This document shows positions 1 through 5,244 of a DNA stretch of 7,135 nucleotides, one piece after another. Origin of the DNA: Chloroflexota bacterium (GTDB lineage: Bacteria; Chloroflexota; Limnocylindria; Limnocylindrales; CSP1-4); NCBI GenBank assembly GCA_021812735.1, contig JAKAMV010000533.1, positions 1-7,135 on the forward strand. The letters run 5' to 3'. The notes below the pieces were generated by a model. That model searched no databases, was not told where the DNA came from, and saw only the letters and a list, made by a program, of their open reading frames with translations. Each line of letters opens with the position of its first letter. Within the stretch, counting starts at the first letter, position 1. The position numbers and the translations under genes were made by a program.

Positions 1-1143
1 GCGCTCGGTGACCTCGACTATCCGCGCGACCGCTACGAGGTGATCGTGGTCGACGACGGTTCGGCGGACGAACGCACCGCTGAGGTCGCACGCCGTTTCG
101 CCTGTCGCGTGCTCCGCAACCGCGTCAACCGGGGGCCGGGTTTCTCACGCAACGCGGGCGCCGCCGTGGCCGCCGGTGAGATCCTCGCCTTCATCGACAG
201 CGACTGCGTCGCCGGTCGGGGGTGGCTGCGCGAGCTGACCGCCTACCTCGCCTGGCCCAGAGTGGCCGCGGTGGGGGGGCGCGTCGAGGGGTTCGCCGAC
301 GCATCACGGCTCGATCGTTACGAGCAGGTCGCCTCCCCGCTCGACATGGGGCGGCACGTGCTGCTGGCGGCCGACGACGGCAGCACCTTCTACGTCCCCA
401 CGTGCAACCTCTTGGTGCGGCGGAGCGCCTACCTCGCCGTCGGCGGTATCCGGGAGGATCTGCGCGTGGGCGAGGACGTGGACCTCTGCTGGCGCCTGCG
501 CGCACGAGGGGAGTACCTGGTCTACGTGCCCGAGGGGAGCGTTCGGCACCGGCATCGCCGCTCGGCCTGGGGGGCGCTCCGCCAACGCGCGCAGTACGGG
601 ACATCCGAGGCGGCGCTGCACGTGCTCCACCCCGAGAAGCGCAAGCTGTTCCCGCTGCCCGTGCCGGCGGTGGCGAGCCTTGCCTGCGTGGGCGCGGCCG
701 TTGCGGCCGGCGAGCCCCGGTTCCTGCCGCTGGTCCTCGTGCCCCTGGCCGGCGACTGGCTCGTCCGGTCGACCCGGCTGCGTCGCGCGGACATGCGCCT
801 GCGCGCCCCGAAGGTGGCGGCGTCGGTCGTGCGGGGCCAGCTGTCGTTCGCGTTCGTGCTGTCGCTCCACCTCGTGCGCTACTACCTGGTCGCGCTCTTG
901 GTCCTTGGATTCATCGTGCCCGGCCTATGGTTCCTCGCGGCGCTGGCCGTCGCCGGCGTCGGGACGGTGGAGTACGCTACGCGCCGGCCGCGGCTCAGTC
1001 TGCTCGTGTACCTGGTGTTCTTCACTGTCGAGCACGTCTCGTACCAGCTGGGAGTCATCGCCGGCTGCGTCCGACAGCGGACGTTCCGGTCGTACCTACC
1101 GACGTTCCGACGCGCCCGTGGCACCGGAACCCTGGTCGTCTAG
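1..1143 (+). CDS. mftF: Mycofactocin-type family 2 glycosyltransferase (MftF-like), 5' end outside window
   Basis: The frame is open from base 1, so the N-terminus is missing; 380 residues remain and MftF proteins are roughly 470. Visible parts, numbered from base 1: a GT-A nucleotide-binding strand ending VIVVDDGSAD (residues 15-23), the metal-binding DSD (66-68), the acceptor-side motif GEDVDLCWRL (157-166), and hydrophobic, probably membrane-associated segments near 220-250, 281-320 and 333-355. The stretch RYEQVASPLDMG (107-117), then YVPTCNLLVRR (131-141) and QYGTSEAALHVLHP (198-211), matches my memory of MftF rather than generic GT2 enzymes. MftF adds glucose units to the tyrosine-derived cofactor mycofactocin. 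Assignment to GT2 is very secure; assignment to MftF is strong but from recall. The stop is TAG, and the next gene follows after 32 bases on the same strand, suggesting one transcript. Confidence 0.85.
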   Translation, partial: ALGDLDYPRDRYEVIVVDDGSADERTAEVARRFACRVLRNRVNRGPGFSRNAGAAVAAGEILAFIDSDCVAGRGWLRELTAYLAWPRVAAVGGRVEGFADASRLDRYEQVASPLDMGRHVLLAADDGSTFYVPTCNLLVRRSAYLAVGGIREDLRVGEDVDLCWRLRARGEYLVYVPEGSVRHRHRRSAWGALRQRAQYGTSEAALHVLHPEKRKLFPLPVPAVASLACVGAAVAAGEPRFLPLVLVPLAGDWLVRSTRLRRADMRLRAPKVAASVVRGQLSFAFVLSLHLVRYYLVALLVLGFIVPGLWFLAALAVAGVGTVEYATRRPRLSLLVYLVFFTVEHVSYQLGVIAGCVRQRTFRSYLPTFRRARGTGTLVV

Positions 1144-1163
1144 TTTTCGTCCCTCGGGGCGAT

Positions 1164-1170
1164 GAGGAGG
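1164..1170 (+). promoter_or_regulatory. Ribosome binding site fixing the start of the reductase gene
   Basis: GAGGAGG lies five bases before the ATG at 1176. The same frame is open far upstream, back into the glycosyltransferase region, so this site is what decides the start. It lies entirely in the 32-base gap after the glycosyltransferase stop. Confidence 0.8.
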
Positions 1171-1175
1171 TCGCG

Positions 1176-2156
1176 ATGAAGATCTGCATCTACGGTGCCG
1201 GGGCGGTCGGCGGATTCATCGGAGCGCGGCTTGCCGAAGCGGGGAACGACGTGTCGGCCGTGGCACGGGGAACGACGCTGCGCAATCTGCAGGAGCACGG
1301 CGTGCGCGTGCAGTTCGCGGATTCGCTGCTGCAGGTCCCGGTGAGAGCCGCGGAGGACCCGGCGGCACTCGGTCCCCAGGATGTGGTGGTGATCGCCGTC
1401 AAGGGACCCGCGCTGGCGCAGGTGGCTGCGTCGGTGAGCCCTCTGCTCGGCCCCGATACGATCGTCATGACGGCCATGAACGGCGTGCCCTGGTGGTTCT
1501 TCGACGGCTTCGGCGGTGAGTTCTCCGGCACGCGCCTAGAGGCGGTGGATCACGACGGGAGCATCGCGGCCGCGATCCCGTCGCCGCGGGTGGTCGGGTG
1601 CGTGGTGCACGGGAGCTTCTCGCTGTTCGAGCCGGGTTTCGTGCGTCACGGAGCCGGTCGGCGGCTCATCATCGGCGAACCGGCCGGTGGTGTGAGCGAT
1701 CGGCTGCGCGCGCTCGCCGACGCGCTCGCGGCGGCGGGCTTCGATGTCGAGGCGTCGCCCGCGATCCAGACCGAGATCTGGTTCAAGCTCTGGGGGAACA
1801 TGACCATGAACCCCATCTCGGCACTCACCGGCGCCACCTGCGACCTGATCTTGGACGATCCGCTGGTCAACAAGTTCTGCCTCGACGTGATGGCCGAGGC
1901 GGCGCGCATCGGGGGGCGCATCGGGTGTCCCATTTCCCAGAGCGGCGAGGAGCGGAACGCGCTGACGCGTGAACTCGGCGCTTTCAAGACCTCGATGCTG
2001 CAGGACGTCGAAGCGGGCCGGCCGGTCGAACTCGACGCTCTCGTCACGGTCGCGCGCGAGATCGGGCTGAAGGTCGGCGAACCGACGCCCTGCATCGACA
2101 CGCTCCTGGGACTCGCGCGCCTGGGGGCCCAGGTGCGCGGCCTCTATCCCCGCTAG
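1176..2156 (+). CDS. Ketopantoate reductase (ApbA/PanE) family oxidoreductase
   Basis: The 326-residue product is a complete member of the family that reduces 2-dehydropantoate with NADPH, although many members act on other substrates. It starts with the Rossmann motif GAGAVGG (residues 7-13). Family catalytic positions are visible: Asn102 in MNGVPWW, Lys204 in WFKLWGN, Asn208, and Glu285 in GRPVELDAL, corresponding to Asn98, Lys176, Asn180 and Glu256 of E. coli PanE. The length is a little above the E. coli enzyme (about 300). The extra residues lie around 105-128 after the NGVPWWFF motif, a feature of a subgroup I recall from catabolic or accessory loci rather than pantothenate operons; no pan genes are near. 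It sits 32 bases behind the mftF-like gene with a strong ribosome binding site and is probably co-transcribed. The family is sure; the substrate is unknown, so I give no symbol. Confidence 0.88.
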   Translation: MKICIYGAGAVGGFIGARLAEAGNDVSAVARGTTLRNLQEHGVRVQFADSLLQVPVRAAEDPAALGPQDVVVIAVKGPALAQVAASVSPLLGPDTIVMTAMNGVPWWFFDGFGGEFSGTRLEAVDHDGSIAAAIPSPRVVGCVVHGSFSLFEPGFVRHGAGRRLIIGEPAGGVSDRLRALADALAAAGFDVEASPAIQTEIWFKLWGNMTMNPISALTGATCDLILDDPLVNKFCLDVMAEAARIGGRIGCPISQSGEERNALTRELGAFKTSMLQDVEAGRPVELDALVTVAREIGLKVGEPTPCIDTLLGLARLGAQVRGLYPR

Positions 2157-2162
2157 CGCGGG
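2149..2162 (+). terminator. Short hairpin with the reductase stop codon in its loop
   Basis: CCCGC (2149-2153) pairs with GCGGG (2158-2162) around a TAGC loop. The first three loop bases are the TAG stop of the reductase gene. No U-rich tail follows, so it is at best a weak or Rho-assisted terminator or an mRNA 3'-end structure. It lies at the convergent junction with the PH-domain gene. Confidence 0.35.
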
Positions 2163-2171
2163 TGCGTCTCA

Positions 2172-2224
2172 CTCGTTCACGAGTTGCGCTCGCGGGGTGC
2201 TCGTTCACGAGTTGCGCTCGCGGG
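2172..2224. repeat. Tandem 25-bp direct repeat with palindromic core, two copies
   Basis: Two identical 25-base copies occupy 2172-2196 and 2200-2224, a period of 28 bases. Each contains the hyphenated palindrome CTCGT-TC-ACGAG; in the first copy the arms extend to six bases (2171-2184). The pair lies between the stop codons of two convergent genes and encodes nothing visible. It could be a small dispersed repeat, a protein binding site or a local duplication. I see no third full copy in the window. Confidence 0.85.
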
Positions 2225-2231
2225 TCCTTGA

Positions 2232-2750
2232 TCAGTTGCTGCCGCCGAACTCCTGTTCGAGTTCCTCCTTGGCGTTCACCATGGCGGTCTTGAACTCCAT
2301 GGGCCGGGCTATCTGCTTGAGGAAGTTGACCCCCGCCGAGCTCGCCGCGGTCAGCACCTCGATCGTGCCGTAGCCGAGGATGCGCCCCAGGAGCGACTGC
2401 GTCAGGATGACGTCGGTCAGCTTCTCGAGGGACGAGTCGCTCACACGCTTGTTGACGATCCCGCTGACCTCGACGACCCGGCGGTTGGTGACGACGTACA
2501 TGTTGACCCGCCAGGCCACGAAACCCCAGGCGATGCGTGCGAGCGGGACCAGGAGGATCAGGTAGCCGAACCTGACCCAACCCGCCGCGGGCAGGAGCCA
2601 AACGTCGAAGAACACGACGATGACCAAGACGGCGAGAGCCACCAGGACCCAGCGTACGAGTTCACTGAGGGGGAAGATCCAGTGGTGGCGCTCGGAGTGC
2701 AGGATCCTCTCGTTCGTGCCCAGCTGTTTGCTCAGGTACTCGATGCTCAC
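2232..2750 (-). CDS. Membrane protein with bacterial PH domain (bPH_2, YdbS-like)
   Basis: The 172-residue protein begins with a short hydrophilic segment (residues 1-30), followed by two membrane helices (about 31-52 and 60-79) joined by a short loop. The C-terminal cytoplasmic part has the bPH_2 (PF03703-type) signature: MYVVTNRRVVEVSGIVNK (84-101), then LEKLTDVILTQS (108-119) and LGRILGYGTIEVLTA (121-135). I chose the GTG at 2750 because GGAGG lies five bases upstream. An in-frame ATG at 2852 would add 34 residues without family resemblance or a ribosome binding site. Members are small membrane proteins of mostly unknown role. The gene is convergent with the reductase and sits alone after a long non-coding stretch. 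The family call is firm; the function is not known. Confidence 0.85.
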   Translation of the reverse strand: MSIEYLSKQLGTNERILHSERHHWIFPLSELVRWVLVALAVLVIVVFFDVWLLPAAGWVRFGYLILLVPLARIAWGFVAWRVNMYVVTNRRVVEVSGIVNKRVSDSSLEKLTDVILTQSLLGRILGYGTIEVLTAASSAGVNFLKQIARPMEFKTAMVNAKEELEQEFGGSN

Positions 2751-2755
2751 ACTCG

Positions 2756-2760
2756 CCTCC
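2756..2760 (-). promoter_or_regulatory. Ribosome binding site supporting the GTG start of the PH-domain gene
   Basis: On the - strand GGAGG is followed by five bases and then GTG at 2750. This decides between the GTG start and the upstream ATG at 2852, which has no comparable site. Confidence 0.75.
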
Positions 2761-2906
2761 AACCGGCTGGTTCCTTGCGCGGCTTCACGGTACCCCGGGT
2801 CTCCGTGTTCGACGCGCGCCGTTCGTGCCGCTACATGTACGATGTTCACCACGAGTTCACTGCTTCCTCACAAGTGCCCGAGAAACTGAGCTGGACGAAG
2901 TAGTCC

Positions 2907-3125
2907 ATGCGAGAGTCCGGCGGCGCGTCCCTCCAGGTGCCGAACCGAGGGACGCCGTTCTCTGTCCGTACGTGACTTCTTGTCGACACGATCCTGCTCG
3001 TGGCCTTCGTCGCCGCGTACTATCCCATCAAGACCGGTCTTGCGGTCCACGAGTGGCTTTGTCTCCTCCTGATCCGCCGCAGGTCTCGCAGGGCTCCACC
3101 GGCAGCGGTCAGAACGGCGTCGTGA
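2907..3125 (+). pseudogene. Possible decayed DUF4405-type membrane protein gene
   Basis: One + strand frame reads LLVDTILLVAFVAAYYPIK (from 2976), directly followed by TGLAVHEWLCLLLI. A hydrophobic helix starting with an LLVD motif and ending TG-x-x-x-HEWLG-like is how I remember the first helix of DUF4405 / cytochrome b-like membrane proteins. The frame has an ATG at 2907, an in-frame TGA at 2973-2975 just before the helix (possibly CGA to TGA, since Arg often sits there), and ends at a TGA at 3123. After HEWL the sequence turns into Arg-rich noise, so the second helix with its family His-Trp is lost, as after a deletion or frameshift. No ribosome binding site is evident. The resemblance comes from a segment of about 33 residues and from recall, hence moderate confidence. 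Confidence 0.4.
2921..2957. repeat. Inverted repeat (bulged hairpin)
   Basis: CGGCG-CG-TCCCTC (2921-2933) faces GAGGGACGCCG (2947-2957). This gives an 11-bp stem with a two-base bulge and a 13-base loop. No U-tract follows on either strand. It overlaps the start of the possible DUF4405 relic, so it may be a leftover of that gene or chance in GC-rich DNA. Confidence 0.45.
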
Positions 3126-3176
3126 TTCCGTACGACCTGGGGGCGGGCGCGCTCCAGGAGGCTGCTGAAAGACGAA

Positions 3177-3193
3177 GCTCCGGCGGCCGGAGC
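3177..3193 (-). terminator. Candidate intrinsic terminator downstream of the cyclopropane synthase gene
   Basis: GCTCCGG (3177-3183) pairs perfectly with CCGGAGC (3187-3193) around a three-base loop. Read on the - strand, the hairpin is followed by TTCGTCTTTC, the nearest thing to a U-rich tail in this region. It lies about 205 bases past the synthase stop, so it would close a long 3' untranslated region. Moderate to low confidence. Confidence 0.35.
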
Positions 3194-3225
3194 GCACTTG
3201 GAGGCGCCATCCTGTGTCCTCGGTC

Positions 3226-3250
3226 GCGCCAATAGCGCTGCTGTTGGCGC
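3226..3250. repeat. Strong 11-bp hairpin
   Basis: The arms at 3226-3236 and 3240-3250 (outer part GCGCCAA / TTGGCGC) pair along 11 positions with one G-U wobble when read as + strand RNA, around the three-base loop GCT. This is the most stable fold seen in the gap. On the + strand it is followed by TTCCTGCGTCCCTGT; on the - strand there is no U-tract. It could be an RNA 3'-end stabiliser or terminator for the synthase mRNA, or an independent repeat element. Confidence 0.55.
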
Positions 3251-3360
3251 TTCCTGCGTCCCTGTCTGGCGCGTTCCCAGCGCACCCCCGCCGCGAGAAG
3301 TCCTATTTCCGCAGCCTGCCAGGCCGACCTGCCCAGCCGGACCCGTCGGGCGGGGCGTTC

Positions 3361-3377
3361 GACACCGGCCGGGTGTC
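3361..3377 (-). terminator. Hairpin just downstream of the cyclopropane synthase stop
   Basis: GACACC (3361-3366) pairs with GGTGTC (3372-3377) around GGCCG. On the - strand it lies about 20 bases after the synthase TAG. No U-tract follows, so at most a Rho-assisted or GC-rich-type terminator. Confidence 0.3.
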
Positions 3378-3398
3378 CGTCGCGGGCGCGCTCCGCGG

Positions 3399-4619
3399 CT
3401 ACTGCGCCTCGACCCAGTCCCGGTTCTCCGCCTCCAGTCGGCATAGGTGGTCCCGCGTGAAGGGCAGGTCGCGCAGGCCCTTGGTGAACGTCACCTGGAA
3501 CAGCCGGTTGCCGCCTTCCTTGAACCCCACCGACGACCCGGCCAGGTAGAACCGCCACATGCGCACGAAGCGCTCGTCGAACATCGTCCGCACCTCGTCG
3601 ACGTGCTGCTCGAAGCGGTCGGCCCACTCGTCCAGGGTGCGGGCGTAGTGGAGGCGCAGGTTCTCCATGTCGGTCATCACCAGCCCGCAGAGGCCCAGCG
3701 GTTCGGCGATCTGGGCCATGGTGGGGAGATAGCCCCCGGGGAAGATGTACGTCGTGGTCCACTCGTTCACCGGCCCGGCGACGTCGGAGCCGATCGTGTG
3801 GAGCACTCCGATCCCGCCCGGGACCAGAAGCTCGGCGACCTTGCCGAAGAAGGTGCGGTAGTACTCCTTGCCCACGTGCTCGAACATGCCGATCGAGACG
3901 AACTTGTCGAACCGGCCGCGGGCTTCGCGGTAGTCCTGGAGTTCGACGTGCACGTCGGGGTAGAGTCCTTCGGCCCGCAGGCGGTCGTTCGCCCAGTCGG
4001 CCTGCTCGGTGGAGAGCGTGTAGCCCACCCCGGTCGCGCCGTAGGTGCGGGCTGCGTAGGCGAGCATCCCGCCCCAGCCGCAGCCGATATCGACCAGACG
4101 GTCGCCCTCCTCCAGATGGAGCTTGCGGCACAGGTGCTCGTACTTCGCTTCCTGCGCTTCCTCCAGGGTGGCGCAGTCGTCGGCCCAGTAGGCGCAGGAG
4201 TAGGTCATGCTGCGGTCGAGCCACAGTCGGTAGAAGTCGTTGCCGAGATCGTAGTGGTGCGCGACGTTCTCGCGCGAGCGGCGGGCATTGTTGCGGCCCC
4301 GCAGGAAGCTCCCGAGCAGCTTGGCCTTGTCGCGCGCCGAGAGGTCCAGATCCTTGACCGCTGGGTGCCAGGCGAAGGCCAGCAGGGCCTGCAGGTCCCC
4401 TTGCACCTCGAGGTCGCCCCGCATGTAGGCCTCGCCGAAGCCGAGCGTCCCCCGGGTGACGACGTCGGTGGCCGCCTGCTGGGTCCGCAACTCAAGGACG
4501 AAGATCGGCTCGCCCTCGCCGTACCGTCGCTCGCCGCCGTCCCACGTGACGAGCCCGAAAGGGAGGTCGGGCCGGTCGTGGCTGAGCTGCCGCAGGATAC
4601 GGTCGATGGTCTCGATCAT
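3399..4619 (-). CDS. cfa: Cyclopropane-fatty-acyl-phospholipid synthase (SAM-dependent methyltransferase)
   Basis: The 406-residue protein matches the long two-domain synthases (E. coli Cfa is 382 residues) rather than the shorter mycolic acid methyltransferases (about 290). It moves a methylene group from S-adenosylmethionine onto double bonds of membrane phospholipid acyl chains. Visible in order: an N-terminal lipid-binding domain (about 1-110), HHYDLGNDFY (121-130), YSCAYW with Cys142, the SAM loop VDIGCGWGG (176-184), FEHVG with Glu247, LHTIG with His274, YIFPGGYLP (291-299) and HYARTLDEW with Tyr325. All family active-site and bicarbonate-site positions I can check appear present. The ATG at 4619 has a G-rich ribosome binding site four bases upstream. 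The stop is TAG. It lies 86 bases behind the ABM-fold gene on the same strand and may share its transcript. Some relatives make methyl-branched acids instead of rings. Confidence 0.93.
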   Translation of the reverse strand: MIETIDRILRQLSHDRPDLPFGLVTWDGGERRYGEGEPIFVLELRTQQAATDVVTRGTLGFGEAYMRGDLEVQGDLQALLAFAWHPAVKDLDLSARDKAKLLGSFLRGRNNARRSRENVAHHYDLGNDFYRLWLDRSMTYSCAYWADDCATLEEAQEAKYEHLCRKLHLEEGDRLVDIGCGWGGMLAYAARTYGATGVGYTLSTEQADWANDRLRAEGLYPDVHVELQDYREARGRFDKFVSIGMFEHVGKEYYRTFFGKVAELLVPGGIGVLHTIGSDVAGPVNEWTTTYIFPGGYLPTMAQIAEPLGLCGLVMTDMENLRLHYARTLDEWADRFEQHVDEVRTMFDERFVRMWRFYLAGSSVGFKEGGNRLFQVTFTKGLRDLPFTRDHLCRLEAENRDWVEAQ

Positions 4620-4658
4620 CTCTCCCCCCGGGGTCGCAGTCGCGCTCCCGAGCAGGAT

Positions 4659-4675
4659 ACCGCCGCGACGGCGGT
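4659..4675. repeat. Hairpin between the ABM-fold gene and the cyclopropane synthase gene
   Basis: ACCGCC (4659-4664) pairs with GGCGGT (4670-4675) around a five-base loop. It sits in the 86-base gap, about 40 bases before the synthase start. No U-tract follows, so I do not call it a terminator. It could separate the two messages or shape the synthase leader. Confidence 0.35.
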
Positions 4676-4683
4676 CGCGCTAT

Positions 4684-4718
4684 CTTCCGTTGGCGCGCGT
4701 GATGCCTACCGCCGGAAG
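4684..4718 (-). terminator. Inverted repeat spanning the stop codon of the ABM-fold gene
   Basis: CTTCCG (4684-4689) and CGGAAG (4713-4718) form a six-base stem, with a possible inner GGC/GCC pairing, and the TAG (4706-4708) lies in the loop. The loop is long (23 bases) and there is no U-tract, so this is a weak candidate. Confidence 0.2.
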
Positions 4719-5068
4719 CCGCTCTCGAGCACGAAGAACGTCGGGTTCAGGAAAGCCATCGGCTCGCGCAGCTTATCGATCTCGGCCGCAGGGCCGCAGA
4801 TCTCCATGCGGATGAGCGCCGACACGGTCCCGAGTTGCTCGAGCAACGGCCCGGCGTTGACGACGTGGGCCAGGAGTGCGTCGGCGTTGGCGTAGCCCTC
4901 GCGGCAGTAGGCCGTGTCGCCGGCGAAGCTGAACCCATAGTAGAGGCAGCCGGGCTCTCCGGCGGTCGATTCGACCATCTTCTCACTGATGGCCTTGAAA
5001 TCGTCGGCTTTGCCGGCCTCGATCTGGAAGTACGGCATGATGCTGCAGGCATCGTCGTTGGTCGCCAT
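4706..5068 (-). CDS. Small ABM-fold protein (antibiotic biosynthesis monooxygenase / YgiN superfamily)
   Basis: The 120-residue product has the size and pattern of dimeric alpha/beta-barrel (ABM) proteins: a strand IMPYFQIEAGK (residues 10-20), the helix DDFKAISEKMVESTAGEPGC (22-41), a strand LYYGFSFAGD (42-51) with YCREGYANADALLAHV (54-69) after it, and a final strand VSALIRMEICGP (82-93). Relatives act without cofactor on quinols or polyketides, bind heme, or serve as non-catalytic dimers. Nothing here fixes a substrate. I use the ATG at 5068 because GAGGGGG lies four bases upstream; an in-frame ATG at 5137 would add 23 residues unlike the family. Its neighbours are the EtfD-like gene 165 bases upstream and the cyclopropane synthase 86 bases downstream. 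A quinone-related role beside a quinone-linked Fe-S protein is attractive but inferred. Confidence 0.72.
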   Translation of the reverse strand: MATNDDACSIMPYFQIEAGKADDFKAISEKMVESTAGEPGCLYYGFSFAGDTAYCREGYANADALLAHVVNAGPLLEQLGTVSALIRMEICGPAAEIDKLREPMAFLNPTFFVLESGFRR

Positions 5069-5142
5069 GGGTCCCCCTCGTGGTGGAGTCTGTGCAGGCA
5101 TGGATCGATGAAGCGCGCTGCTCCCCCGAGCACGCACACGTC

Positions 5143-5171
5143 ACGATAGGCGAACGCGCGGACTCGTGCAA
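5143..5171 (-). promoter_or_regulatory. Possible sigma-70-type promoter for the ABM-fold gene
   Basis: On the - strand TTGCAC (5166-5171) and TATCGT (5143-5148) are separated by 17 bases. Transcription would begin about 65-70 bases before the ATG at 5068. The -35 matches consensus at only three of six positions and the -10 at four, so this is suggestive only. Confidence 0.25.
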
Positions 5172-5206
5172 GACCGGCCGGAGAGTCTGTACGTCTGGCC
5201 GGGTCT
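5171..5206 (-). terminator. Inverted repeat after the EtfD-like gene
   Basis: AGACCGGCC (5171-5179) faces GGCCGGGTCT (5197-5206), giving nine pairs with one bulged base and a 17-base loop. It lies about 30 bases past the EtfD-like stop on the - strand and just before the possible promoter of the next gene. This placement suits a terminator, although no U-tract follows. Confidence 0.3.
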
Positions 5207-5224
5207 CGCCGCCGCTCATCGCGC

Positions 5225-5244
5225 GCGGGGTCGTCAGACCCCGC
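5225..5244 (-). terminator. Perfect 8-bp hairpin with the EtfD-like stop codon in its loop
   Basis: GCGGGGTC (5225-5232) pairs perfectly with GACCCCGC (5237-5244). On the - strand the four-base loop is TGAC, whose first three bases are the stop codon (5234-5236). No U-tract follows. It resembles the hairpin at the end of the reductase gene, where TAGC is the loop. Confidence 0.4.

Larger units (their letters stand above)
2751..3398. other. About 650 bases with no intact gene
   Basis: This stretch separates the start of the PH-domain gene from the end of the cyclopropane synthase gene. Reading frames here are short, overlap on both strands and look like high-GC noise. The exception is a membrane-protein-like segment on the + strand near 2976-3080, listed as a pseudogene. 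The right half carries several strong hairpins (listed separately). The promoter of the PH-domain gene should lie near 2760-2870, but I see no convincing -35/-10 pair there. Confidence 0.6.

Noticed and set aside
222..1175. Upstream in-frame extension of the reductase frame across the glycosyltransferase gene (about 318 codons).
   Set aside because: The extension is Arg/Ala/Pro-rich shadow of the glycosyltransferase frame. Family similarity begins exactly at the ATG at 1176, which has a clear ribosome binding site.
2825..3235. Overlapping short frames on both strands in the 650-base gap (2825-3235 +, 2868-3197 -, 3020-3232 -).
   Set aside because: They contradict one another, have no ribosome binding sites or recognisable motifs, and are Arg/Pro/Ser-rich as expected from non-coding high-GC DNA.
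3214..3549. A + strand frame whose first 23 residues look like a signal peptide (SSVAPIALLLALPASLSGA).
   Set aside because: It lacks a charged N-terminus and a ribosome binding site, contains the strong 3226-3250 hairpin, and its second half is antisense to the synthase gene.
3447..4895. Long open + strand frame opposite the cyclopropane synthase gene.
   Set aside because: It is antisense shadow: high GC removes stops. The - strand frame has every synthase motif, and this frame resembles no family.
5069..5137. Upstream ATG at 5137 for the ABM-fold gene.
   Set aside because: The extra 23 residues do not look like the family, and GAGGGGG four bases before the ATG at 5068 marks the better start.
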